64,000 nucleotides of DNA from Pithys albifrons albifrons (taxonomy: Eukaryota; Chordata; Aves; Passeriformes; Thamnophilidae), in contig NC_092479.1 of assembly GCF_047495875.1 (NCBI RefSeq), positions 9,384,806 through 9,448,805 on the forward strand, in the 5' to 3' direction. Shown piece after piece: positions 1-10,998 of the stretch. Below the pieces are notes generated by a model that did not search any database, had not been told where the DNA came from, and saw only the letters and a program-made list of their open reading frames with translations. A program made the translations under genes and the position numbers. Position 1 is the stretch's first letter. Each line of letters starts with the position of its first letter.

Positions 1-989
1 TTTTTATTTTCTATATGATCCTGACAGTATTTTAGTGAGAGGAAACACTGAGCCTTCTAGTTTTTAAACTTTTGGCCAAATTCTCCTGACCTTCCTCTCT
101 TTGCTGTGCGACATCAGCTGTGATGAAGAGCTGAAGAAACTGAGGCAAAGCAGGAAGGCCCTTTCCAAAGAGTTCATAAGAAACCCCCAACCTCCAAAAG
201 ACACACCAAAACACACCAGCTCTTCTTTCCCTACTCAGTTCAGGCATATCTTGGATACATAAACTGGAGTTTTTGAGCAACAGGTGATTTCTCCAAGGAG
301 AACATAAACGTCTGTCGTTGTAGAGGGGTCTGAAACTCCCATCCTTTTACTGCTCAAATAGGAGGTTTTAAATGGAGGGAGAGCATAAAGAGAACTTAAG
401 GAATTTATTTCATTATTGTTAAATTCAAAGCATACCCATGTGTTTGAGGGCAATGTAAAATTGATATTTTAATTGAAATAGTTTAAATCCAACTTCAAAA
501 GAAGCTTCTGCACCATAAAAGAGAAGTCAGTGAAAAAGTTAGACTTTTAAAAGTTGTCCATTAGGATTATTAAAAAGATCTCCACTTCTTGATGGCATTT
601 TCATTTCCAAAAAGGTGGTATTTGTAAAGAGAAACTAATAAGCTGAGAAAACGGCCAGCTTTATTGCTGAGCATGTTTTCCTCTGGAACTCTGGTGCCAT
701 TTATTGCTCTGGTGGCTGTTTTTGCAGCTCTTTGCCAGTTACACAAAGCATTTGGAGCCCAGAGAGGCCAGCTCGTTAGTAATTACTGTAATGGGCTCTT
801 CACAGTGTTTCTTGAAAGGTGATTGAGCCCTTAATGCAGACACCACATATTTTTTCTTCACTTAATGGTCTGGTAAATTATTCCTGCGAGGGGGCTCATT
901 GAATGCCTCCTTTGAAACAAGTCAAAGGCCACAAAGGAAAGAAAAGGCTGTAGGTCTCTTCTTAGCAATAACGGGAGAATATCTGTGGA
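1..989. other. Unremarkable non-coding stretch
   Basis: AT-rich, CpG-poor sequence with no recognisable exon, repeat family or RNA gene. It is either upstream intron or the 5' flank of the long kazrin isoform. Confidence 0.5.
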
Positions 990-1155
990 ATGGCTGAGGC
1001 TGAGACCCGCCGAGTTCCTGCGGCGGGTGTGAGGGCGCGTCGGCCGCGGGCACCGGGATGTGCTTGTGGGCCTCGGTTAGGCCTGAATTCTGCAGGCCCA
1101 GAGGATGTGACAGATCAGAAGGGACAGGCAGCACCTGACTTAAGCAACCAGAGAG
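990..1155 (+). CDS. Candidate 5' coding exon of the long kazrin isoform (speculative)
   Basis: A CpG-rich patch sits in otherwise CpG-poor DNA. An ATG at 990 in good context (G at -3, G at +4) opens a frame beginning MAEAETRRVPAAG that stays open to a plausible donor, GAGAG|GTATTT, at 1155/1156. That gives 55 codons plus one base, a phase-1 end. The kazrin exon at 5345 needs exactly one base, and the joined codon would be GCC (Ala). Phase agreement alone has a one-in-three chance of being accidental. I do not recognise the peptide, which is Arg/Pro/Ala-rich with no domain. No CCAAT or TATA box is evident just upstream. A second donor (AAAG|GTGAGG at 1243/1244) would give phase 2 and not fit. 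It could equally be a GC-rich non-coding patch. Confidence 0.2.
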
Positions 1156-1196
1156 GTATTTCTTATCATCTGACATCATCAAGAAGTGTCAAGAAG

Positions 1197-1243
1197 TATA
1201 AAAACAGAGGAGGAGCTTCTGTCTCGGGTTTTGCCTCAGAAAG
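1197..1243 (+). promoter_or_regulatory. TATA-like box followed by a splice-donor-like site
   Basis: TATAAAAA at 1197-1204 is followed about 40 bp later by AAAG|GTGAGG (cut 1243/1244), a near-ideal donor. Transcription starting about 30 bp after the TATA would give a tiny non-coding first exon with no ATG. No other support, so this is weak; the match could be chance in AT-rich DNA. Confidence 0.15.
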
Positions 1244-1252
1244 GTGAGGTGG

Positions 1253-1285
1253 CCCTGCCCGGCCCGGCCCGGCCCTGCCCGGCCC
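1253..1285. repeat. (CCCGG)n-type pentamer repeat, quadruplex-capable
   Basis: Seven CCC runs separated by two-base spacers (TG or GG). The - strand therefore has seven GGG runs with 2-nt loops, a textbook G-quadruplex pattern; the + strand fits an i-motif. It lies just after the GC-rich patch at 990-1155. Confidence 0.75.
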
Positions 1286-1754
1286 AGATCAGGCCTTGCT
1301 GCCCTCCCCGCTGTTGTAATCCAGGGAGGTGAACATTTGCTTGTTAATTTTCTCCTCTCTTTCTGGGAGGTTTCTCTGGAAGAGTTTTTGAGAGGTTTTG
1401 TGGAGTTTGGGTAGTTAGAATCTGTATTGTTTGGTTGGGGGACTTGGTAGTTATTGTTGTTAGTCTGGTTTTCTTTTTCTCACATTTGTATATATATGTA
1501 TTATATCATATTCTGGTTTTAATTGTCTTTCTTTAATATAAGAAGCTTGCTACTTCAGGTTTTGGTTTTTTTCTCTCCCTCCTTTTCCCTTGGCTGGGGG
1601 CCCCTTTCTCCCTGTGTTGGGCAGGTGGCACTTTGCCCAACCCAAGACAGTGGCAGATCGTCCAAGGTGCATTTTCCAGCTGCAAAGTTGTAGGACAGGC
1701 TGGGAAAAGACAAATGGGCTCAGTTTGCTCAGAGCTTCTAGGGGTAAAAGCTGT

Positions 1755-1990
1755 CAGAGGGCAGGTTAGATGGGACATTGGGAAGGAATTGCTGGCTGTG
1801 AGGGTGGGCAGGCCCTGGCACAGGTTGGGCAGAGCAGCTGTGGGTGCCCCAGCCCTGGGAGTGTCCAAGGCCAGGCTGGACAGGGCTTGGAGTGACCTGG
1901 GACAGTGGAAAATGTCCCTGCCCATGGCAGGTGTTTGGAATGAGATGATCTTTAAGATCTCTTCCAATCCAATCCATTCTATGCTTCTCT
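1755..1990 (+). mobile_element. CR1 LINE, 5'-truncated 3' end
   Basis: Contains the avian CR1 3' region in order: TGGGACATTGGGAAGGAATT, GGGTGGGCAGGCCCTGGCAC, GTGTCCAAGGCCAGGCTGGA, TGTCCCTGCCCATGGCAGG and the terminal GATCTTTAAGATCTCTTCC. It is moderately diverged and inactive (no ORF2 retained). Confidence 0.93.
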
Positions 1991-4555
1991 AACGTGGGAG
2001 ATGCTGAAAGGCTTTCAGGTGCTTTGGGAGTCCTGGGTGTCACCAAACGCCGGGGCTGTCTCTGCTGTGACAGTGGAGACAACATGAGAAAAGCTCAGAC
2101 AGGGAAGGCCTGAAGTCCTTTGAAGCCTTTTTCCTCACTGCAAAGGCAGCTCCAGTAGATGTTCTTTGAGAAGCTCTTTGGTAACGTTATTTGCTAATGA
2201 ATTGCCCCATTTCCCCCTCACCGTGGTTGTCTCTGCAGCCTCTGCAAGAGCCTCGTTGGCCAGGGAGGGTTCCTGGCAATGCAGAGCTCTGGACGCGGCT
2301 CCGGTGCCTTTGGGATGGATTTTCCAAGCTGTGTGCCCACAGTGCAGCTTTTTGGCTTTGCTCTCCCTGGGAACACATCTGCAGAGGCGAGTGCTGACAG
2401 CTCACAGCAAAGTCCAACTTGAATGTGTTCTCTCTTTCCCTGCACAGTCAGGAGGGGAGCCCAGGAATCCTCGTGCAGCCTCCCCGGGTGGAATTGGGAT
2501 TGTGTCCGTCCTCTCTCATTTAATCACTCCTGCTGGCGAGACTTAATTTTAGACTCTGCTGCCTTTTGTCAGTACATCTCAGGATATATTATCTATGCTT
2601 TATTTTATTTTGTGCTCATCTGGGCAGTAGCTGGAGCGTATAAAATGGGGTCTCCTGGAACAACTTTATTGCTTCAGCCTCTTTCTTGAATGAGTTTTTG
2701 GCACAAGTATAATTTTTCCCTCGTCTCCAACAGAAAGCAATTTCCTTTCTGCCCTGCACATCCTTCAGGCTCCAGTGGTTCTGCCCTGCAAAAAAATCTA
2801 CTTTGTTGACCCATTTTTGCTCCTGAGGGTGGCAAATGGTCCTCAGCTGACCCCCCCAGCACAGCACATCAGCTGAGAGCAGCAGGGAGAGCTGCCACCT
2901 CCCAGAGATTACTTGCTCTCTTCTCAGAGGTGACGTCAAAGCACTAACAGAGGATTGTTATGGTTCCTTCACCACTTGAAATTGCTCCTTACAGTAAGGA
3001 AATGGTGAAATTGAGGTAGGAAAAACTGGGATGCTGACAGGACTGTGGTAGCTGTAACTTGTATTTACCTGGTTTTCTCTCTTGCAGTGTTACTGGAGCT
3101 GAGAGGAATGATACAGTGAGGGAAAAGTGTCATCTGCATGGTTTTCTTTTTTATTTGCTCTTCAAGGCCTCAAGAAGTATCTTTTAATCTCAACTAAATA
3201 TATCTGTATATATATCTGAGATCCATAATTTTTTTTGCTTTAAAAAGAATGTTATTTGTCTGAGTTAGTGGAAGTGCTGCTCAGCAGAAATGTTTGAGCT
3301 GTAACATTCTGAGGGATTTGCCTCATTATCCTTCTCCCTTACATTTTTCACGGGGAAAAGGCAGTAATTTTCTCTTGATTTAAATGAGAAATACTATTTT
3401 TTTTCTGCTTATGAGAGGCACACTTTGGAAGCAGTTTTGCAGAATGACACAGGACTTCCAGAAACCAGTGTCAGGAATGGTTTGGTCTTTTCGGCTTCGT
3501 TTTCATTTTGTGTGTAGGCTGGAGGTTTGGAAATGCTTCTTTTACTTTCATGAGGAAGACTCAGAGGACTTTATTTTCCAATACAAGTTCCATTGTATTC
3601 ATGGGAAAAGATTTGTTTTCCTAAGCAGTTTAAATGGAGCACTGTGGCAGACCCCTATAAAAATCAGCTCAAGTCAATACACATTCTTAACTGGGAAACT
3701 TTCCTCCTGATTTCTCTGGCATCTGTGTGAGCCTAGAGAATTGCACATGAGAGAAGCATGTTGCCACTCTGAGCTTCCTGTGCCATGTACTGCTCCAACA
3801 GAGCAAAGAGCAAGAGCAACTCCAAAGAAAAAGGAAGGAAATAGTGGGAAATGTAGAGCTCTTGCTTCAGATAAGGAGGTTGGAATGACTTTGGCTAATG
3901 TAGAGGAGTTTGTTTTGAATTACCTCAGAGTCAGAAAGCCTGGGAGAAGGGCTCCATGTCCCAGTCAGTGTTAGTCTGGAGGGTGGCCATCAGCTCGAGG
4001 AGGAGAACTCTGCTGTACATTTGTAGTACTGGAAGCAGATGTGGCCTTAGGGCTCCAGCCAGAATTTCAGACTATAAAAAGAATGATCTGTCCTCAATTC
4101 TTCGTCGGTCAGAAAGGATGGGATGAATCAATACTTGTACATTACTGCTGGGAAGGTGGTTTTCAGGACTGACATGTGTGATAGAGATGCTGGTTCAGTC
4201 TAGAAGTGATAAGAAAATCAGCCCCATTGCTGCCTGTGTGCAGCCAGTGCCTGTTGCTCCCCTGTGTGGAGAACCTGCAGCTTCCTGGGGCTCAGCAGTG
4301 CTGGGTGGGCGAGGGCACATGGTCACAGTGGGGTTTTGTAACGGGACTTGGAGAGGCTCAGCTGTATGTGCTGCACATCACACCTGCCCTGCTCCCCAGC
4401 TACTTCCATGCTCATAATGGTTGAAAAGCAAATTGCAGTGCAGATTTTTCAGATCTGTAGAAATCCAAAGCTTTTCATTGGGCAGAAATAAATTTGGCCT
4501 TTGGTTCACACATAAATTGCAGCTTCATAAAGTGTGTGAAATCATTGGGGGATGT
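1991..4555. other. Non-coding stretch, nothing recognised
   Basis: No exon or repeat family recognised. A lone TATAAAAT at 2639-2646 has no supporting context. Short AT-rich runs occur near 3200-3240. Confidence 0.5.
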
Positions 4556-4730
4556 CTGTGTGGCATGGATGTGATTTCTGTGTGGCATGGATGTGATTTC
4601 TGTGTGGCATGGATGTGATTGCTGTGTGCCATGGATGTGATTGCTGTGTGCCATGGATGTGATTTCTGTATGGCATGGATGTGATTGCTGTGTGCCATGG
4701 ATGTGATTACTGTGTGCCATGGATGTGGGG
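4556..4730. repeat. 22-bp minisatellite, eight tandem copies
   Basis: Eight head-to-tail copies of a 22-bp unit of the form CTGTGTGGCATGGATGTGAT plus TT or TG, starting at 4556 and stepping by 22 to 4710. Two unit variants mix: TGGC...TTT in copies 1-3 and 6, and TGCC...TTG in most others. Because 22 is not a multiple of 3, the His/Ser-rich reading frame on the - strand is an artefact. There are no spacers, so it is not a CRISPR array. Confidence 0.95.
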
Positions 4731-5062
4731 ATTAATGTTGTGCAGGACTGGGAGCAGAATCCCACATATAATACCTGGGATTTGACCACATGAAGGAGAA
4801 TTTAAAAGATTAACAGTGGTTTAAATGCTGATAATTGTAAGGGAGAAAATGAACAGTATTTTAGTTGTTGGTCTTGCTCACTCCTACTCTAGCTAATAAA
4901 AGCCATTTTTTCCAGCTTCTACCCTAAATGTTGTCTGAAGTTCTGCATCCCTGCACATCAAAAGGAGCACCTCTCTGGGCTGAGAGTCAGTAGACTGACT
5001 TCTAATAAATATTTTCTTATTTTTACTCTAGCTACGACCTGTTACTTGAGCTTACAAACATC

Positions 5063-5158
5063 ATCATAGAACCCTAGAGTGAGACCTTAAAGACCATCCC
5101 CTTCCAACCCCCCTGCCATGAGCAGGGATACTTTCCACTAGCCAAGTTTCTCAGGGCC
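5063..5158 (-). mobile_element. CR1 LINE 3' end fragment
   Basis: Reverse-complement CR1 tail: ATCATAGAACCCTAGAGTGA, then GACCTTAAAGACCATCCCCT, the CCATGAGCAGGGATACTTTC block and the CCACTAGCCAAG block. It ends about 190 bp before the kazrin exon acceptor. Confidence 0.8.
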
Positions 5159-5344
5159 TCAGACACAAGACTTTATGATGCCTTTGCTGGTCCTCTTAGG
5201 AGAGAGGCCCAGGCAGGTAATGGGAATCCATTTCCAGCTCCACTTTCCAGAAGCAGATGGCTCTCATGTCAGACTGAGGAAATGATGGCAGCTCCCTCCA
5301 GCATGGTTTCATTCCTGTTTTGCTTTCCCTCTCTGCCTCCACAG

Positions 5345-5502
5345 CCGTTGAGTCGCTGCATTCCTTGAACGACCAGATCTCCCATTTTATTGTCAACAAG
5401 GCAAAAACGCTGGATGAGGATGAAGAGGCCTTTTTGCCCAGCGAGAAGGAGTCTCTGAAAAGTGCCATGATGCTCATGAGGCACCTCCTTATGGATGCAC
5501 AG
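5345..5502 (+). CDS. KAZN: Kazrin, upstream coding exon (long-isoform N-terminal segment)
   Basis: Internal coding exon of kazrin, a cytoplasmic scaffold known to bind periplakin and junctional and endosomal partners. A long pyrimidine tract ending CCACAG precedes it and the donor CAG|GTAGGG follows. The two leading bases CC need one base from an earlier exon (acceptor phase 1), and the exon then reads 52 codons to a phase-0 end. The peptide begins VESLHSLNDQ, has an acidic centre (DEDEEAFLPSEKESLK) and ends MRHLLMDAQ. It is helix-prone, with no signal peptide or membrane segment. Joined to the exon at 61460 it reads MDAQ-AKILHMM without breaking frame, which is the main reason for assigning it to the same gene. 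Reading on past the donor hits TAA at 5515. It lacks an ATG suited to be a start, so a further 5' exon must exist. I recognise it mainly through the link to the kazrin exon. It looks like a real exon because of its splice sites, lack of repeats and biased codons. Confidence 0.8.
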
Positions 5503-5755
5503 GTAGGGAATCAATAAACTCCCTTCTGTTAGGATACAAGGAGGGCACATTGCGTGGCTGTGGAGGGCTCTATCATCTTTATGTGTGTTTTCAGCAGTGG
5601 GGAACATTTGTCCCTGCCACTTCTTTAAAACTGACTTTGGCTTCTGAAATCTGCAGCTGTGGGAAGGACATCTCAGTGCACAGAGTGTGCAGTTTGTGCT
5701 AGAACTGAGTCTCAGATTTAGGGCTGAAAATCACTTTTAATTTCAGGAAGAAATG

Positions 5756-5807
5756 CAGCAATGTTCCCATTGATGGGAATCCAGCAATAACCCCATTGAT
5801 GGGAATC
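5756..5807. repeat. 26-bp direct tandem duplication
   Basis: Two adjacent copies (5756-5781 and 5782-5807) share CAGCAAT and CCCATTGATGGGAATC; only three bases near the centre differ. It lies about 250 bp inside the intron. Confidence 0.85.
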
Positions 5808-6642
5808 CAGCATCAGCACTAGCAAAAGAAAATCATTTTTCTGCTAAGCATCTGTACTGAATGTCAGTTTTAGAAGTGCCAGACACACAGCTGAGCTGTC
5901 GGTTTAGCCAAGCTCTAAAATGCCAGTTAAAAGTCATGAAATGATGTGCAGATGTTTCTTTATGCCTTTGCTGCTTTGACATAAAATATCTCACTGTAGC
6001 TTTGCTGTGTTGCACTGTTTCCTTCAGCCTCCAAAAAACACCCTTTGAAATATTCATTATATTTATCTTTTTGTATTCCCTTTTGGTCTTTATTTGCAAA
6101 GCCTGGATGGAAAATCGCAGCTTGTATGAGAGGGTTGTGTTGGAGACAGGGTGGTCTCCTCTTCCTTCTCTGACAAGTCCTAAAATCAGGCAAAGGAGGC
6201 CTCAGGCTGTCCCAAACTCTTCTGAGCTCTCCAGGACTGGGGACTGCCTGTTTTGTTCCCATATTCTCCTGCGTGGAGTCTGGTGGTTGTCTTCTCTTAC
6301 CTGCTTCTCTCACTCTCAAAACCTTTGGTCCTGATTGCTTTGGCTAACAGGGGTCTTGGTGCCCGTGGGAGGGGATGGGAGTCCCTGCTGGGAGTGAGCC
6401 ATGTTTTAATGCTGGGCATTTTTGGCCGGGGAGCCAGTCCAGGCTTTGGAGTCTGTGGAGTGCACAGGGAGCAAACCATTTCTGCTGTGCTCAGGATTCC
6501 CTTTCTGGGATGGTGGTGTTGGACTCATGTTGGCCCATCTTTAGCCAATTCTCCTCCATTTACCCCAAACTGATGGGCAACATGAAGGGTTATACTGTGC
6601 ATTTGGATTTGTTCCCACAGACAGTGCTGCAGGTGGGAGTAG
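5808..6642. other. Intron stretch, nothing recognised
   Basis: Ordinary intron sequence with no repeat family or exon recognised. Confidence 0.5.
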
Positions 6643-6790
6643 GATCATATAATCATGGAATGCTCTGAGTTGGAAGGGACCTTAAAGCTGATCTTATTCC
6701 ACCCCTTGCCACGGGCAGGGACACTTTCCACCAGCCCGGGTTGCTCCAAGCCCTGTCCAACCTGGCCCGTGACACTGCCAGGGATTGGGA
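6643..6790 (-). mobile_element. CR1 LINE 3' end fragment
   Basis: Starts ATCATATAATCATGGAATG and continues GAGTTGGAAGGGACCTTAAA, CCACGGGCAGGGACACTTTC, GGTTGCTCCAAGCCCTGTCC and ACACTGCCAGGGATTGGGA, the reverse complement of the CR1 3' region. Confidence 0.92.
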
Positions 6791-9700
6791 ATAGTCAGGC
6801 ATGAGAGGGCAGATGCTTGCAGGCATCTGCATGTGGCAGATTAAAATAAATATGGGGCAAAAAGGTATCTGTTGATAACCCACTTGTGCAGGAATTCTTT
6901 TTTTTGGCACCTGAGAATTGCTTTCTCACTTATCTGCTGTCCTGAATGCATATTAATAGGTGCCTGTGATAGCATTTCCTAATCAGTCTCTAATAACGAT
7001 GGGGAAATGTCAAGTGTTCCTGCATCTCCATGATGTGCCTGGAACCCTTCCCAGAAAGAACAGGATGTTTTTTTAGCTGGGATTTTCAGGTAGGAAGACT
7101 GACAAGGTGGGAAGTAGTAGTAGAAGTAAAAGGATGGAACTAAACAGTGATAATATCCAGTGGGGGGGGGGGGGGAGGAGTGAGGTAAAATAAATCCTCT
7201 GAGGAATGAAAGAAACATGAGGCTGGCGGGAATATCAACAGGAATATCCCTGCCAGTGTGTGTGCATAAATCCTGCTAACCCTGACTGCAGCGTGCCCTA
7301 TGGCTCTAATCACACAGGAGGAAAAAACATCACCAATGCAATTATTTCCCTTCCCTGCTCTCTTTGCTTCCCAGGCAGTGGTTTTATGGAAAGATGGAGC
7401 CCTGCAGCTCTGAACACTATTGATTGTGTGAGGCTCTGTACAAAGATAAGCTGGAATCCAATGTGGCCCTTTTGCTCCCCTCTCTTGGCGTGGATCAGAT
7501 TTTAACTGGTAGATAAGGCGAGGAAAGAACATCCAACCTGAAACTTTGGGTAGAAATTGGTTGGACTGCTAAGCCAGCAGGAGGGACTGGTTAGAGGGGA
7601 CAGTTAATGGGCATTTCTCACTTCTCTGCCACTACTGATCTGCTTGGCAGAGGCAGGGGTGGTGTGGGGATGATGCTTTGTGCCTGCTGCCTTTCTGACA
7701 TGGAGAGAAATCAGACACATTTTTGAAACTACCTGGACATGCACCAGGAGATGTGGCTGAAGCAAAGGGTTTGGATCCACCATGGATCTATCTTTTATTT
7801 TGAGTCATTTCTTTGGCTTCAGATGAATCACAAAACCAATCAACATGGTTTTCCACTTTGCAGAATGCGGTGAGGGTTTTTAGAGGTGGTGTTGCTGTGA
7901 CCATGTGCATCTACCTTTGCAGGGGCAGGTCCCTGATTTCTCAGCAAGGTGGGAAGACAAAATGACAAGGAGGCTCATCAACATAGAGAACAGGAACCAT
8001 ATCACAAAGGCACTGGGGAGTTTGACTGTGGCTTTATAGGGCAGATTTGCCATGCTGGAGGTCACTCATGGGTAAACACAGCGTAGAGGAAGAGCTGTTG
8101 AATGGGGGAAAAAATCATCCTGTCTCACCCATACCATTGAGTTCTCTGCATGGAGAATTGGGCATTTCCTGGTGTATTTTGCACTCCTCCTTCCTTAGAG
8201 AATGTCCTTGATGACAGATGAGGTGGGGGAGTGGTGCTGGGGGCCGTGGGCTGAGAGGCTGCTGCTCTGGCAGCCCCAGCAGTGGCACTAACCTGCACAC
8301 AGGGATGGGTAATCAGCTGTGTGCAGCCTCTCAGCAATAGGCTGTCAGCTCAGATTCTGCCCAGGGAAGACAGTGATTTAATAAAAGTCATTCCAACCTG
8401 CAGAATGTCTTGACCCCCACGGTCTCCATCCATTCCACACCCTGGATAGGATTTCCTCATCATGAAACCCCCTGGGCACAGGGATTGCTGATGAAAAGGA
8501 GTATCCCCCTCCCTCCAGGTGGAGGTTGGGGCTTTGCATCCACATTGCTCAGTTCTGGTATTTGCTTCATGTTTGCAGCAGGTTCCTAACATTGGGCACC
8601 ACCTTCCCCTAAGCAGGATTTAGTGAGTCATTGTCTCCATATCCCACGTGAAATCGGGGAGAGCTCCGAGGGCGAGCGGCAGCGGAGCTGGATGAAGGAA
8701 AGAGTGTGCTGAGATATTGCAGGTGCATAAAGGCAGATGGAAAGAGAAGATGCTTTTATTCTCTATGACAAGTTCCATCCTCCACATGGTACAGGAGTGA
8801 ATAAGCAATTCCACTGCTGCCAGACAGCCCCATGCACGGTGCTGTTGCAGGGCCACAGCAGCCTGTGGTACATTGGCACTGTTGTCAATCATTCCTGACA
8901 GTCCTATTATGCTCAGAAAGGATGTTTGCTCTGTGCCTGTTGTTTATAATCCTCGGAGGTGGAATTTTATAGCCTAGCAGTGATTTTTATCTCAGACATT
9001 TCCCTAAGCAGGATTTATTGCTTCTGAGACACTTGTGACATGAATCCATTACACCTTCAAACTTTAAATCAGCCCCCCCGCCCCTCTTTACTTAAATTAC
9101 TTTTTGTTTGGTTTTAGTCAGCTTTCTGTTCTCAATTGCTGTAGTGAGAGACTGGACCAGCATGGAGCAGAAGATGTACACAGCATCCAAGTGCTGAGTC
9201 CTGTGCAGCAGCTCTAATCCTGCTGTTTGCCCAAGGAATTTGCCTAATGAACAGAAAAGGTGCATCCAGGCATCAGCAGAAGCCTTGGAGAATATTCTCT
9301 CTTACATGAAGGACACATGTCATTTTGCTGGAAGCTTGCCCTCAAAAACCAAGCTTTCAGGAAGTTCAGTCCATGTACTTCCTTCCATGAAGTGTTTAGT
9401 TGACTTAAAGTGGGTTTGAAGTTCTGTAGGGGAAACACCATCTCTTTAGTTCCTCTCTAACAGTGTTGTAATTATCACCAGGTGTTGTTACAGGAGGAAT
9501 GAATAGACATGGAGACCGTCTTGGAGTTTGGATTGAACTTTTCAAATGTGATCATACCACAAACGATGACTTAAGAACAAGATCAGGTTTTGGAGGTGTG
9601 TGGCTTAAATTTGCTTGGATTTCAGTTGCTATCTAAGCATGAGAGTGTGAGGACACAGCTGTTCAATTGCTTCTCTGCCAAGGGGTTTATTTCTCTTTAC

Positions 9701-10931
9701 TCTGGATCAAATGCCCCCAGCACCCCCTGACCAGTGGGATGAACCCTTAGCAGGTGTCTGCCAAGACAGGCCTGTAGATGTTGCTGGAAGTTGACACCAG
9801 TTTGGGTAGAAGATTTTGTCCTGGTTTACTTTGGAAACTATTTGAGTATTTGTGCTGTCATGACCATCCTGCAAATAAATTATTTAAGGTGAGAGTCCTT
9901 CAGGTTTTGAAAATAAGGAAAACTTAATTGTCATGACTTGGATTTAGCCATTCAACATCCCACCAGCTGTTGAGCTTTGGTTTTTTATATTAACCTCCAT
10001 CTTCTAAGCACGAAAAAGAATAGAATAATTTCTTGACCCCTTTTACATTACAATCTTTTTTCAGTATTGGCTGTTGTCTTTCTGAGCAGGCTGTTACGGA
10101 GCTGGCTGTGATAATCACTGCAGAACGAGTGGCAGGGCAGTGCTGCTTCCCCTGCTGACCTTTAAAAGTAGTTCTTATTTTCTGCAGAGGTCTGTTGTGT
10201 AAAACCAACCAGAGGATGCAGAAATGGATACCTTGTGAATTCTCTGCTGTGGAATGTTATCAAAATGTAACTCTAAACTGGTGATTATGTATCTTGGTGT
10301 TCATTTATCTCCGTGTTCACATTCCCTAAGCTGGTTTGCCTTGGAAAACAGCTGCAGTAAAAACCAGGATGTATTTAGAGGAAAGCCTGAGAAACAAACT
10401 TGCTGCTCTTCATGTTGTGGGGTTTTTGCCTCAATCTTGCCATCCCGTTTCCATAAGACAGAACCTTCTTAGCTACTTCCAAGCCAGCAGCGCGTCTTGT
10501 AATGATCCATCTAGTCTGAAAGACAGCAAGAAAGACCCTTGCTTGTGTTGAAGGGGGAGAAGTCAAAAGGCAGAACCTCCCAGGCTTTGTTTTGTCTAAT
10601 GGCTCATTAGCACGTGTCACATGAGCCTGTCCCTAAACGTGTACCTGACAAACCACTGCCTCTCTTCGTGGTCTGGGAGAGGAGGAAGAATTGATTTGTG
10701 GGCTGCCTCTATTAATTCAATTTGTTTGGAGAGTGATGTGCTGTGTAATGAGGGGAGATCAAAGATACCCCTAAGACAGGTGAGCTGTAACGTGTGAGCT
10801 TTACCAGCCCAGCTCTGGGCATCATTAGTCACTCCCCAATGGTGGGGCTTGGTAGGAGCTGTGAACCTCCCAGATGGGATACCTTGGGCTCTCTGGTTGT
10901 TCATCACCTGGTTTGAGCCACCTGTAATATA
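6791..10931. other. Intron stretch with a G14 homopolymer
   Basis: No exon or transposon family recognised. A G14 run at 7162-7175 is the only clear low-complexity feature, and a C7 run lies near 9072. Confidence 0.5.
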
Positions 10932-10998
10932 CTGGGGCTGGACCTGGGTGATCTGTAGGAGGTCCCTTCCAACCCAAACAATTCCATGACTGATTCAT
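10932..10998 (+). mobile_element. CR1 LINE, terminal 3' fragment
   Basis: A short copy of the CR1 end: GGCTGGACCTGGGTGATCTG, then GGAGGTCCCTTCCAACCCAA and CAATTCCATGACTGATTC. Only the last 60-70 bp of the element remain. Confidence 0.8.

Noticed and set aside
2639..2646. TATAAAAT as a promoter
   Set aside because: Isolated match in AT-rich intron-like DNA with no exon or donor context.
4556..4730. Possible CRISPR array
   Set aside because: Repeats are contiguous with no spacers, and the host is a vertebrate.
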